Shown here piece by piece: positions 33,280 to 41,383 of a stretch of DNA of 41,383 bases (positions are counted from its first letter, which is position 1; every line of letters begins with the position of its first letter). Origin of the DNA: Oscillospiraceae bacterium (GTDB lineage: Bacteria; Bacillota; Clostridia; Oscillospirales; CAG-272); the NCBI GenBank assembly GCA_015064285.1, contig SVSN01000021.1:1-41383 (forward strand), written 5' to 3'. Position numbers and translations under genes: made by a program. The notes below the pieces were generated by a model, which worked only from the letters and a program-made list of their open reading frames with translations, was not told the origin of the DNA and ran no database searches.

Positions 33280-34050
33280 ATGCGAATCGTTGTAAAAGTA
33301 GGTACATCCACTCTGGCCCATCCTACGGGACATCTGAACATCCGGCATATGGAAAGCCTGTGCAAGGTGCTGGCGGATATCAAGAACGCGGGACATGCCG
33401 TGATTCTGGTTTCGTCAGGCGCGATCGGGATGGGGATGGGAAAACTCTCCCTCCGGGAACGTCCGCAGACACTGGTGGGAAAACAGGCCGCCGCCGCAGT
33501 AGGGCAGTGCGAACTGATGTATACCTATGATAAACTTTTTTCTGAGTATAACCATGTGATTGCCCAGATCCTGCTGACCGGTGCGGATGTGCGGGATCCG
33601 GAGCGGAGGGAGAATTTCACCGGCACCATGGAACATCTTCTGGAAATGGGGGTTCTGCCGGTTATCAACGAAAACGATACCGTATCCACGGAAGAACTGG
33701 GTATCGGGGACAACGATACCCTGGGGGCGATTGTGGCTACGTCTATCCATGCGGATCTGCTGGTGCTTCTGTCGGATATCGACGGCCTGTTCACCGATGA
33801 CCCCCGTGTGGTGCCGGACGCAAAGCTGATTCCGGAGATTCATGAGATCACGGAAGAGCTTATGGCACACGCAGGCGGCAAAGGCTCGGCCATCGGTACC
33901 GGCGGTATGGCGACCAAGCTGACGGCAGCCAAAATGGTTATGGAAGCCGGTGGGGACATGATCATTGCCAACGGAAAGGATCCCGCAATACTGTATGACC
34001 TGCTGGACGGCAATGCCATCGGCACACGGTTTATCGGAAACAGAAAATAA
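33280..34050 (+). CDS. proB: Glutamate 5-kinase, short form without PUA domain
   Basis: This 256-residue amino-acid-kinase protein phosphorylates glutamate, the first step of proline synthesis. Blocks include RIVVKVGTSTL (N-terminal phosphate loop), LVSSGAIGMGM, INENDTVST, DNDTLGAIVA, LLSDIDGLFTDDP and GTGGMATKL. The protein ends after the kinase domain, about 110 residues short of enzymes with a C-terminal PUA domain such as E. coli ProB, as in some Bacillota. ATG at 33280 has GAGG about 11 bases upstream. It is followed 12 bases later by proA. A 7-bp hairpin (33218-33241) lies between it and the upstream membrane gene. Confidence 0.95.
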   Translation: MRIVVKVGTSTLAHPTGHLNIRHMESLCKVLADIKNAGHAVILVSSGAIGMGMGKLSLRERPQTLVGKQAAAAVGQCELMYTYDKLFSEYNHVIAQILLTGADVRDPERRENFTGTMEHLLEMGVLPVINENDTVSTEELGIGDNDTLGAIVATSIHADLLVLLSDIDGLFTDDPRVVPDAKLIPEIHEITEELMAHAGGKGSAIGTGGMATKLTAAKMVMEAGGDMIIANGKDPAILYDLLDGNAIGTRFIGNRK

Positions 34051-34062
34051 GAGGGCAGAGAT

Positions 34063-35322
34063 ATGAAAACGACAATGCAGATCATGCAGGACGCCAAACG
34101 GGCAGCACCCGGACTGTCCTGTGCGGATACAACAACCAAAAATAATGCGCTGTATGCCATGGCGGATGCCCTTGTGGAAGCGACGGAAGTGATTCTGGCG
34201 GCCAACGGGGAAGATATGGCGGCGGCCAGAGGGCGGATCAGCGATGTGATGCTGGACAGACTGGCACTGACGGAGAGCCGGATTGTCGCGATGGCAAACG
34301 GAATCCGGGATGTGGCCGCTCTGCCGGATCCCTGCGGACAGGTGCTGGCGGAAACCACCCGGAAAGACGGTCTGCAGATCCGGAAAACCGCGGTTCCCCT
34401 GGGTGTGATTGCCATCATTTACGAAAGCCGGCCCAATGTGACATCCGATGCGGCGGCGCTGTGTATCAAAAGCGGCAACGGCTGTGTTCTGCGCAGCGGC
34501 AGGGATGCCTGGAAGAGTGCCTATGCCATCACCTGTGCCCTGCAGAAAGGACTGGCAGCAGCCGGATTGGATCCTCTGCTGGTGCAGCTGGTGGAGGACG
34601 TGACCAGAGAAAGCTCCTATGACCTGATGCGGGGCGTGGGATATATTGATCTGCTGATCCCCAGAGGAGGGGCAGGGCTGATCCGTGCCTGTGTGGACAA
34701 CGCCAAAGTGCCCTGTATCGAAACCGGAACCGGCATCTGCCATATCTATATCGACGGTGCTGCGGATCCGGCAAAAGCGGTCTCCATTCTGACCAATGCC
34801 AAAACCAGCCGGCCTTCCGTGTGCAATGCGGCGGAGGTTTGCCTGGTGGACGAAAAGATCGCACCGGTGGTTCTGCCCATGCTGAAGGAAGCACTGGTGG
34901 AGCAGCGGATGGCCGAAGGGAAAAGTCCGGTAGAGCTGCGTCTGGATACAAAGGCAGCGGCTGTTATAGAGGGAACGCCTGCCGGGGAAAACGATTTTGA
35001 CACGGAATTTCTGGACTATATTCTGGGTGTGAAAGTGGTTTCCGGCGTGGAAGAAGCGGTGGAACACATCGCAGCCCATTCCACACACCACAGCGAAGCC
35101 ATCGTAACGGAAGATCCTGCGGCGGCAGCCGTGTTTACCGCCCGTGTGGACAGCGCGGCAGTGTATGTGAACGCTTCCACCCGGTTTACCGACGGCGGCG
35201 AGTTCGGACTGGGCTGTGAGATGGGCATCTCCACCCAGAAACTCCACGCCAGAGGACCCATGGGTCTGGCAGAGCTGTGTACCTACAAGTATGTGATCAC
35301 CGGTAACGGACACGTGAGATAA
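34063..35322 (+). CDS. proA: Gamma-glutamyl phosphate reductase
   Basis: A 419-residue NADPH-dependent reductase that converts glutamyl-5-phosphate to the semialdehyde. It shows the aldehyde-dehydrogenase-like fold with [12 protein letters not shown] (119-130), the nucleotide region [10 protein letters not shown] and the catalytic cysteine in [11 protein letters not shown] (Cys254). Length is normal. GAGGG precedes the ATG. It lies between proB and proC in one operon. Confidence 0.97.
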   Translation: MKTTMQIMQDAKRAAPGLSCADTTTKNNALYAMADALVEATEVILAANGEDMAAARGRISDVMLDRLALTESRIVAMANGIRDVAALPDPCGQVLAETTRKDGLQIRKTAVPLGVIAIIYESRPNVTSDAAALCIKSGNGCVLRSGRDAWKSAYAITCALQKGLAAAGLDPLLVQLVEDVTRESSYDLMRGVGYIDLLIPRGGAGLIRACVDNAKVPCIETGTGICHIYIDGAADPAKAVSILTNAKTSRPSVCNAAEVCLVDEKIAPVVLPMLKEALVEQRMAEGKSPVELRLDTKAAAVIEGTPAGENDFDTEFLDYILGVKVVSGVEEAVEHIAAHSTHHSEAIVTEDPAAAAVFTARVDSAAVYVNASTRFTDGGEFGLGCEMGISTQKLHARGPMGLAELCTYKYVITGNGHVR

Positions 35323-35353
35323 AATCAGAAATAAGATACAGTTGGGGAACGAT

Positions 35354-36169
35354 ATGAAAAAGATCGGATGCATAGGAATTGGAAATATGGGCGGGGCGGT
35401 ATGCTCTGCCATCTGCAGAAAATATCCGGAGGAAACCGTTCTGGTCTGTGATATGGACTCTGCCAAAACGGCGGATTTCCGGGAGAAATACGGATGTGAA
35501 TCTGTTGACAGCAGAACGCTGGCAGCGCAGGCAGACTATATTTTCCTGGGGATCAAGCCTCAGTATATGACGGATGTGCTGACAGAGATCCGGGATGTGC
35601 TGGCAGCACGGCTGGATGCCGGGGAACGTCCGGTAATTGTGACTATGGCGGCTGGACTTACCATGCAGTGGTTCCGGGACGTACTGGCGCTGGAGATGCC
35701 GGTGATCCGGATTATGCCCAACATTCCGGTATCTGTGGGGCAGGGAATGATCATGTATACCTGCACGGAGGACGTAACGGAAGCGGATAAGGCGGAATTT
35801 CTGGACAGAATGGCTCTGGCGGGGATCCTGGATGCGCTGCCGGAGAACCTGATCGATGCGGGAACGGCGGTGTCCGGCTGCGGGCCTGCTTTCCTGTGCC
35901 TGATTCTGGAAGCCATGGCGGACGGTGGTGTTGCCTGCGGTTTGCCCCGGCAGAAAGCCATGCAGTATGCGGCACAGACACTGCTGGGCACAGCCTCGGT
36001 ACTGCTGGAAACCGGCAAGCATCCGGGCGTGTTCAAGGATGAAGTGACCAGTCCCGGCGGCTCCACTATTGCCGGTGTAAAGGCTATGGAGGACGCAGGG
36101 GTTCGTGCCGGTATGATGGAAGCGGTTATGGCAGCATATCGGAAGAATCTGGAACTGGGGAAGAAGTGA
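35354..36169 (+). CDS. proC: Pyrroline-5-carboxylate reductase
   Basis: The 271-residue enzyme makes proline from pyrroline-5-carboxylate. A Rossmann motif GCIGIGNMGGAV opens the protein, and the C-terminal dimerisation domain carries VSGCGPAF and DEVTSPGGSTIAG. ATG at 35354 is chosen over an in-frame TTG 12 bases upstream, with GGGG as ribosome binding site. The gap to proA is 31 bases. It completes the proline pathway in proB-proA-proC order. Confidence 0.96.
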   Translation: MKKIGCIGIGNMGGAVCSAICRKYPEETVLVCDMDSAKTADFREKYGCESVDSRTLAAQADYIFLGIKPQYMTDVLTEIRDVLAARLDAGERPVIVTMAAGLTMQWFRDVLALEMPVIRIMPNIPVSVGQGMIMYTCTEDVTEADKAEFLDRMALAGILDALPENLIDAGTAVSGCGPAFLCLILEAMADGGVACGLPRQKAMQYAAQTLLGTASVLLETGKHPGVFKDEVTSPGGSTIAGVKAMEDAGVRAGMMEAVMAAYRKNLELGKK

Positions 36170-36209
36170 AGAATAAGATGGCAGGAGTACTGGGGATAGG
36201 GTTTCGCTG

Positions 36210-36240
36210 ACCGGGCGGAAAACTGTCCCCGGTTTGTTTT
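36210..36240 (+). terminator. Terminator of the proline operon
   Basis: ACCGGG (36210-36215) pairs with CCCGGT (36228-36233), followed by TTGTTTT, 40 bases after the proC stop. Confidence 0.65.
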
Positions 36241-36296
36241 CCAAGTATCCGTTGGAATTTTTGCAAACACGGCGTGCTGGTATATCGGCTGCAGAT

Positions 36297-36314
36297 GTGA
36301 TATACTGGTATCAC
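36297..36314 (+). promoter_or_regulatory. Promoter with overlapping palindrome before the XRE gene
   Basis: TGATATACT (36298-36306) is an extended -10. It overlaps the inverted repeat GTGATA-N6-TATCAC (36297-36314), a likely operator for autoregulation by the XRE protein that follows. Confidence 0.55.
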
Positions 36315-36336
36315 AACCGAATGGGAGGAAAAAAAG

Positions 36337-37506
36337 ATGAAATTACAGATCGGTGAAAATATCCGTGTGCTGCGGAAGGAAAAGGGGATCACACAGGAGA
36401 AGCTGGCGGAGCTTCTTGGAGTCACATCTCAGGCGGTCAGCCGGTGGGAATCGGGAGCGGGGTATCCGGATATGGATCAGCTGCCGGGTCTGGCGTCCCT
36501 GCTTGAGGTTTCCATGGACACCCTGCTGGGGTATGACGGAACTGTGGAGAAGCAGAACCGGCTGGTGCTGGAGATATCCGCCATGATCGGCCGTGGGGAG
36601 AGGGAGGAGGGAATCCGCAGTGCCAGGGAAGCACTGGAAATGTACCCGGCCAACAGTTCCCTCGCTCTGATGCTGGCCGTACTTCTGTTTTCCGGAGAAG
36701 CTGCAGATAAGGAACTGGAAGAAGTGGTACATCTTTGCCAGAGGGTGCTGATGAAAACCGGCGGCAGGAATTCCGACAAAATTATCACAGCGTTGGCGGC
36801 CAAAAATCTGCTGATTCCTGCGCTGGTGCGGCTTAACCGCCGGGAGGACGCCATAGAGGATGCCTCCCTGATGCCTGCTCTGACCATGACCCGGGATTTC
36901 ACGCTGCCTATGGTGCTGACAGGAGCGGAAAAACAGGAATATCTGTTGTCGCAGATGCCGCTGCCGGTGATCATGCTGAACAATATATATGTGAACGGGT
37001 ATCATTATCCGGAACCGATCCCGGCGGACAGGGACGGTCTGACAGCGCTTTCCAAAGGGATATCGAATTGCACATTGGAGGAGTGTCTGCGGCAGCTTAC
37101 GGTTTGGGATACGGTATACGCCGGTCTGCCGCCGGAAGCCGATGCGGAAAGGGAATTGGACAGTGTATATGTGTATCTGTTTCTGCATACAAGGGCGGCA
37201 AAACTGCTTGCGGAAGAGGAACGATATGAAGAGGCACTGGTACATCTGGAACGTTCTGTCCGGGGGACTCTGCGTCCTGCATCGGAGAAACGTTTTCATC
37301 CGTTCAATATGGGGATAATCAGTTCTGCAGCAAGAAAAGACTGCGGCGTTGATTTGCCGGAGGCTATTCTGAAAGACCCGGCACGTCTGTTTGGCAAATA
37401 TATCGAAACAGGATACTTTGACGCTTTTGAAAATGCCCCGGAAGCGGTACGGAACAGAGAACGCGAACTTTTATATTCCATTACAGAAAAAACAAAAACC
37501 GAATAA
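36337..37506 (+). CDS. XRE-family regulator with TPR-like sensor region
   Basis: The 389-residue protein has an N-terminal helix-turn-helix of the XRE/Cro type (about 5-60; LRKEKGITQEKLAELLGVTSQAVSRWE) and a long helical C-terminal part (about 75-370) that resembles tetratricopeptide-type repeats, as in peptide-sensing or metabolic regulators of Bacillota. GGGAGG lies 8 bases before the ATG. It stands alone between the proline and polyamine operons. Targets are unknown, though a palindrome at its own promoter suggests autoregulation. Confidence 0.87.
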   Translation: MKLQIGENIRVLRKEKGITQEKLAELLGVTSQAVSRWESGAGYPDMDQLPGLASLLEVSMDTLLGYDGTVEKQNRLVLEISAMIGRGEREEGIRSAREALEMYPANSSLALMLAVLLFSGEAADKELEEVVHLCQRVLMKTGGRNSDKIITALAAKNLLIPALVRLNRREDAIEDASLMPALTMTRDFTLPMVLTGAEKQEYLLSQMPLPVIMLNNIYVNGYHYPEPIPADRDGLTALSKGISNCTLEECLRQLTVWDTVYAGLPPEADAERELDSVYVYLFLHTRAAKLLAEEERYEEALVHLERSVRGTLRPASEKRFHPFNMGIISSAARKDCGVDLPEAILKDPARLFGKYIETGYFDAFENAPEAVRNRERELLYSITEKTKTE

Positions 37507-37511
37507 AGAAA

Positions 37512-37543
37512 ACAGCCTGCGTCCTTTTGGGGATACAGGCTGT
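37512..37543 (-). terminator. Terminator of the potABCD operon
   Basis: ACAGCCTG (37512-37519) and CAGGCTGT (37536-37543) form eight perfect pairs. On the minus strand TTTTC follows. It lies 28 bases past the potD stop and is shared with the convergent XRE gene. Confidence 0.8.
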
Positions 37544-37571
37544 CGCTGTTATATCGATTGTTTCTTGGGGA

Positions 37572-38681
37572 TTATTCGTCCGCCAGCAGGATTTCTTCCC
37601 ACAGCTTTTCGTAGTACGACCGGATTTCGGGGGAAATGTCGTGGAAATACTGGGTCTTGGGCATGTTTTCTGCAGTGGGATAGAGAATTTCGTTCTGGTA
37701 CAGGTAATAATCGGGGTTTTCCGTAACGGAAGTGTTGGGAGAAGCGTAGCAGATATATTCCGCATTGGCCAGCGCTACTTCGGGTTCCAGCAGGAAGTTG
37801 ATGTACAGCATGGCGGCGTCGTAGTTCTGTGCGTTTTTGGGTACGCAGACAGAGTCCACGAAGATGTTGGTGCCTTCCTTGGGGTACACAAAGGCCAGAT
37901 CGGGATTGGTTTCGGCCATGGTCAGGTAATCGCCTGCGTAATAGGGGGCGATGGCTGCGTTGCCGGCTTCCATCTTATTGAACACTTCGTCCATGACTCT
38001 GGCCTGCAGCACGGGATTCTGTTCCTTCAGCTTTTCGGCGGCCTTGTCCCAGTCGGCTTTGTTTTCGGAGTTGATGTCCTGACCCAGCAGGAACTGGGCG
38101 ATAGCAAAAGCGTCACGGGGATTATTGAAAGTCAGGATGTTGTCGGTGTACTTGGCGTCCCACATGATAGACCAGCTGTCGGGCGTGCCTTCCACCACGG
38201 AGGTGTCATAGATCAGCCCCACCATACCCACGTTGTAGGGAACGGAGTAGGTGTTGTCCGGGTCAAAGTACAGGTTCTTATACTGGTCGGCGATGTAATG
38301 GTAGTTATCGATTTTGGAGAAGTCCAGAGGCTGGAGCATATCTTCGCTGATCAGCCGGGCGATCATATAGTCAGAGGGGATCAGGATGTCATAGGAAACC
38401 GCTTCAGACTTGATCTTGGCATACATGGCTTCGTTGGATTCAAAGTTCATGTAGTTTACCTTGATACCGGTCAGCGCTTCAAAAGCTGCATTCACATCCA
38501 GAGAACCTTCCGAACCGATGGACATATATTCCCCCCAGTTGAACACATTCAGCGTGGTGCCGGCGTATTCGGTGGTGTAGGTTCCTACGGGACTTGTGAT
38601 CTCACTGTTTACGCTGCCGCAGGAAGCAAGCGGCATTACAGCCAGCATGGCAGCAAGGCATACGGTAAAAAACTTTTTCAT
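37572..38681 (-). CDS. potD: Spermidine/putrescine-binding lipoprotein
   Basis: The 369-residue lipoprotein (signal peptide ending LASC, Cys21) is the polyamine-binding subunit. It shows the PotD-type start LNVFNWGEYMS and YDILIPSDYMI, and ends VRSYYEKLWEEILLADE-like. It is last in the operon, 76 bases after potC. The ATG at 38681 opens the signal peptide, with AAAGGG upstream; a longer frame start lacks a ribosome binding site. It hands polyamine to the PotBC channel. Confidence 0.94.
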   Translation of the reverse strand: MKKFFTVCLAAMLAVMPLASCGSVNSEITSPVGTYTTEYAGTTLNVFNWGEYMSIGSEGSLDVNAAFEALTGIKVNYMNFESNEAMYAKIKSEAVSYDILIPSDYMIARLISEDMLQPLDFSKIDNYHYIADQYKNLYFDPDNTYSVPYNVGMVGLIYDTSVVEGTPDSWSIMWDAKYTDNILTFNNPRDAFAIAQFLLGQDINSENKADWDKAAEKLKEQNPVLQARVMDEVFNKMEAGNAAIAPYYAGDYLTMAETNPDLAFVYPKEGTNIFVDSVCVPKNAQNYDAAMLYINFLLEPEVALANAEYICYASPNTSVTENPDYYLYQNEILYPTAENMPKTQYFHDISPEIRSYYEKLWEEILLADE

Positions 38682-38757
38682 TCTTTTCTTTACCCTTTCT
38701 TGAATAGAGAAAATGTATGTGCAGGACAAACGCAGTCACGGAAAAGAAAGGAGATCC

Positions 38758-39564
38758 TTATTTTCCGCTGTTTTTTCTGTCCTGTTTGATCTGGCTGATG
38801 TTGACAACCAGCAGCAGTACCAGCACGGTCAGGAAAATCAGGCTGGACAGGGCGTACATATCCGGCTTGACGGTCTTCTTGGTCATGGCGAAAATCTTCA
38901 GGGGCAGGGTCTGGAAGTCGGAGCCGGTGGTGTAATAGCTGATTACGAAGTCGTCCAGAGACATGGTGAAGGACATGATGAAGCCGGAGATGATACCGGG
39001 CAGCACGGCGGGCAGCACCACCTTGAAAAAGGCGGAAAACGGCGTGGAACCCAGATCCTGAGCTGCTTCGGAAAGATGCGGGTCTGTCTGGTTCAGCTTC
39101 GGCAGCACGTTCAGGATCACATAGGGCAGGTTGAAGGTGACATGAGCAATCAGCAGGGTCCAGAAGGAAAGGGCGTTGGCAGCCCCCAGCAGACGTCCTA
39201 CGAAGACGAACAGCAGCATCATGGACACACCGGTTACGATTTCCGGTACCATCATGGGGATATTGGTAACGGTTTTCAGGGTGGTTTTCCAGGCCCGGTT
39301 CCGCACCTGATACATATACACGGCCGCAGCGGTTCCCAGAACGGTGGCGATCACCGCAGAGGTAATAGCCAGCACTAGGGTGTTCTGCAGCGCGGTCATG
39401 GTGTCACGGGAGGAGAAAAGCTCCTGATACCATTTCAGGGAGAAGCCGCTGAACACGGAGGTGGAGCGTCCTTCATTGAAGGAGAAGAACACCATCACCA
39501 GCAGCGGTGCGTATAAAATGATGTAGATAATGGCTATAAAGAGGTTCTGGAGAGATTTTTTCAT
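38758..39564 (-). CDS. potC: Spermidine/putrescine ABC permease, PotC type
   Basis: The 268-residue membrane protein has about six transmembrane helices and the binding-protein-dependent permease EAA loop (EAAQDLGSTPFSAFFKVVLP). AGGAGG precedes the ATG by 7 bases. It pairs with PotB to form the polyamine channel. Confidence 0.95.
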   Translation of the reverse strand: MKKSLQNLFIAIIYIILYAPLLVMVFFSFNEGRSTSVFSGFSLKWYQELFSSRDTMTALQNTLVLAITSAVIATVLGTAAAVYMYQVRNRAWKTTLKTVTNIPMMVPEIVTGVSMMLLFVFVGRLLGAANALSFWTLLIAHVTFNLPYVILNVLPKLNQTDPHLSEAAQDLGSTPFSAFFKVVLPAVLPGIISGFIMSFTMSLDDFVISYYTTGSDFQTLPLKIFAMTKKTVKPDMYALSSLIFLTVLVLLLVVNISQIKQDRKNSGK

Positions 39565-39576
39565 ACCGGCACCTCC

Positions 39577-40395
39577 TTATATGAGCAGGTCATCGTCCCC
39601 GGCGAACCGGTTCAGAATCACCATGCTGACAAGAATGACCACCATCAGTACCAGGGACAGGGATGCCCCCAGGTTGTAATTATAGGAAGTCTGCATCTGC
39701 CGTTCGATGGCGTCACCGATGAGCATGATCTTCCCGCCGCCCAGCTTCTGGGAAATATAGAAGGTGCTGACGGAGGGCACAAATACCATCGTGAAACCGG
39801 AGATCACACCGGGCATAGACAGAGGCAGGATCACCCGTCTCAGCTTGGAGAGGGCACCGGAACCCAGGTCTTCGGCAGCTTCCAGCAGACTGGGTTCGAT
39901 CTTGGACATGACATTGTAGATGGGAATGATCATGTACGGGATATAGTTATAAATCATACCGAATATAACCGCACCCGGTGTACCGATCATTTTCAGCGGT
40001 TCCATTCCGAAATCGGCAAGGATATTGTTGATGATCCCGTTTTTTTCCAGAATGTTCATCCAGGAGTAGGTCCGGATCAGCAGGTTCATCCACATGGGCA
40101 GCATCACCAGCATCATCATGATCCGCTGGGCGGCCTGTCCTCTCCGGCTCATAATATAAGCGAAAGGATAGGCGATGGCCAGGCAGATCAGGGACGCGAT
40201 GAAAGCGTATTCAAAGGAGATAAGGAAGGTTTCCTTGTAATCCGCCAGAGAAACGATGTTGTCCATGGTGAATGCGCCGGTTTTGTCGGTAAAGGCATAA
40301 TATACCACGATGACAAGAGGAATAATGATAAACAGTGCGGCCCAGACGATATAGGGAGCGCCTGCCGCCTGCTGGAGAAGGGACTTTTTCTTCAT
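39577..40395 (-). CDS. potB: Spermidine/putrescine ABC permease, PotB type
   Basis: The 272-residue membrane protein has about six transmembrane helices and the EAA loop EAAEDLGSGALSKLRRVILP. AAGGAGG precedes the ATG. It ends 12 bases before potC and starts 11 bases after potA. Confidence 0.95.
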   Translation of the reverse strand: MKKKSLLQQAAGAPYIVWAALFIIIPLVIVVYYAFTDKTGAFTMDNIVSLADYKETFLISFEYAFIASLICLAIAYPFAYIMSRRGQAAQRIMMMLVMLPMWMNLLIRTYSWMNILEKNGIINNILADFGMEPLKMIGTPGAVIFGMIYNYIPYMIIPIYNVMSKIEPSLLEAAEDLGSGALSKLRRVILPLSMPGVISGFTMVFVPSVSTFYISQKLGGGKIMLIGDAIERQMQTSYNYNLGASLSLVLMVVILVSMVILNRFAGDDDLLI

Positions 40396-40406
40396 GCTGC
40401 CCCTCC

Positions 40407-41383
40407 TTATTCGTCTTCGTCTTCGTCGTCCAGAACGTTCAGGGTGTCGATCTCATCGCTGTAGGAGCTGTAGTCCCCGAACTGACCGGAATACTTGGAT
40501 TTCTTCATGACATGGATGGCGTCCGGTTCGATGAACAGACCCACCTTTTCGTCCACTTTATGTTCGTCCGTAGTCTGGATCATCCATTTGAACCCGTGGA
40601 TGTCCACGATGATTTCAAAATGCACACCCAGGAAGGTCACGGAGGTGACAATGCCCTGCAGCATGCCCTTTTCCGGCGGTACGATGTCCACGTCTTCGGG
40701 ACGGATGACCACGTCCACTTCTTCGTTCGGTGCAAAGCCGGCGTCCAGACAGGAGAAGGTGTGGCCGGCGAAGGAGGCCTGATAATCCGCTTTCATAACA
40801 CCGTCGATGATGTTGGACTCTCCGATGAAGTCAGCGACAAAGGCGTTCTGCGGTTCGTTATAGATATCGATGGGAGAACCGATCTGCTGAATCTTGCCTT
40901 CGTTCATGACCACCACGGTATCGGACATGGAAAGAGCTTCTTCCTGGTCGTGGGTAACGAAGATGAAGGTGATCCCCAGCTGCTTCTGAATGTTTTTCAG
41001 TTCGTTCTGCATATCCTTCCGGAGCTTTAAGTCCAAAGCCGCCAGGGGTTCGTCCAGGAGCAGAACTTTGGGGCGGAGGACAAGGGCACGGGCGATGGCA
41101 ACGCGCTGCTGCTGGCCCCCTGAGAGCCTGGAAACGCCTCTCTTTTCGAAGCCCTGCAGGTTCACAAGACGGAGCATTTCGGTGACCCGTTCTTTGATCT
41201 CCGGCTCCGGTACCTTCCGGACTCTCAGCCCGTAGGCAATGTTTTCATACACATTGTAGTGCGGAAAAAGGGCATAACGCTGAAAAATGGTGTTCACCTC
41301 ACGTTTGTGGGGCGGGACACCATGCATATTCTTGCCGTTTAAGAACAGTTCACCGCTGTCGGGTTCCAGAAAACCGGCAATGA
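40407..41383 (-). CDS. potA: Polyamine ABC transporter ATPase, 5' end outside the window
   Basis: The frame stays open to the window end, so the N terminus with the Walker A motif is missing here. Visible are [12 protein letters not shown], the Q-loop ([12 protein letters not shown]), the signature [15 protein letters not shown], Walker [12 protein letters not shown] and the switch His (VTHDQEEAL). A C-terminal TOBE-type regulatory domain follows, then an unusually acidic tail (DDEDEDE). At least 325 residues are present. It is first in potABCD. Confidence 0.95.
   Translation of the reverse strand, partial: IAGFLEPDSGELFLNGKNMHGVPPHKREVNTIFQRYALFPHYNVYENIAYGLRVRKVPEPEIKERVTEMLRLVNLQGFEKRGVSRLSGGQQQRVAIARALVLRPKVLLLDEPLAALDLKLRKDMQNELKNIQKQLGITFIFVTHDQEEALSMSDTVVVMNEGKIQQIGSPIDIYNEPQNAFVADFIGESNIIDGVMKADYQASFAGHTFSCLDAGFAPNEEVDVVIRPEDVDIVPPEKGMLQGIVTSVTFLGVHFEIIVDIHGFKWMIQTTDEHKVDEKVGLFIEPDAIHVMKKSKYSGQFGDYSSYSDEIDTLNVLDDEDEDE

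Noticed and set aside
29447-33307. A 1286-codon open frame on the minus strand
   Set aside because: It mirrors the large secreted protein on the plus strand, which has a signal peptide and an anchor. The minus frame is rich in His, Arg, Gln and Pro without domains, as expected for a shadow frame in GC-rich DNA.
1-41383. CRISPR arrays, rRNA genes, riboswitches
   Set aside because: I saw no regularly spaced repeats, no rRNA sequence, and no leader matching a riboswitch class I could support.

Overview
The window looks like a low- to mid-GC Bacillota genome, most likely a gut- or rumen-type member of the Clostridia. The signs are strong AGGAGG-type ribosome binding sites, several LXXC lipoproteins, TTGAC(A/T)-N17-TATRAT promoters, a Gram-positive LexA/DinR box (GAAC-N4-GTTC), and many carbohydrate-active enzymes of families common in gut Clostridia. 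No rRNA or other taxonomic marker is present, so this is an inference.

Layout. (1) 1-2.73 kb: an insertion element carrying a tyrosine recombinase and an IS91-like HUH transposase, flanked by hairpin ends that share a perfect 46-bp inverted repeat. (2) 3.0-17.5 kb: an AT-richer carbohydrate locus. A five-gene minus-strand operon holds two SGNH esterases, two alpha/alpha-toroid proteins and a GH2 enzyme. An AraC regulator is divergent from it. Next come an FGGY sugar kinase, an orphan sugar-binding lipoprotein, two five-bladed beta-propeller glycosidase-like proteins (one GH32-like), and a secreted, membrane-anchored CBM9/DOMON-like protein. (3) 17.5-19.4 kb: a decaying segment with a broken Ser/Thr kinase N-lobe, a small phage-type gene with an apparent +1 frameshift, an SprT-like metalloprotease with a stop codon inside its zinc ribbon, and a tRNA-Cys 3' remnant without a pairing 5' acceptor strand. 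Base composition rises sharply here, so this is a good candidate for the right boundary (attR) of an integrated element. (4) 19.4-21.5 kb: an SOS pair, a Y-family DNA polymerase and an SRAP (YedK/HMCES) protein, under a promoter with a LexA box in its spacer. (5) 21.6-29.5 kb: two paralogous sugar-binding lipoproteins, a GH78 rhamnosidase-like enzyme and a divergent GH95 fucosidase-like enzyme. (6) 29.5-33.2 kb: an unrecognised trio of two small membrane proteins around a 1048-residue secreted, membrane-anchored protein. (7) 33.3-36.2 kb: proB-proA-proC, proline synthesis. (8) 36.3-37.5 kb: an XRE regulator. (9) 37.6 kb to the end: potABCD, polyamine uptake, with potA cut by the window end.

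How it fits together. The esterases, GH2, GH78, GH95, propeller enzymes, sugar kinase and binding lipoproteins suggest breakdown and uptake of a branched, acetylated plant or host glycan; rhamnose- and fucose-containing pectin side chains would fit. None of the glycoside hydrolases has a visible signal peptide, so they probably act on imported oligosaccharides. No ABC permease accompanies the three sugar-binding lipoproteins; the only permeases present belong to the polyamine system.
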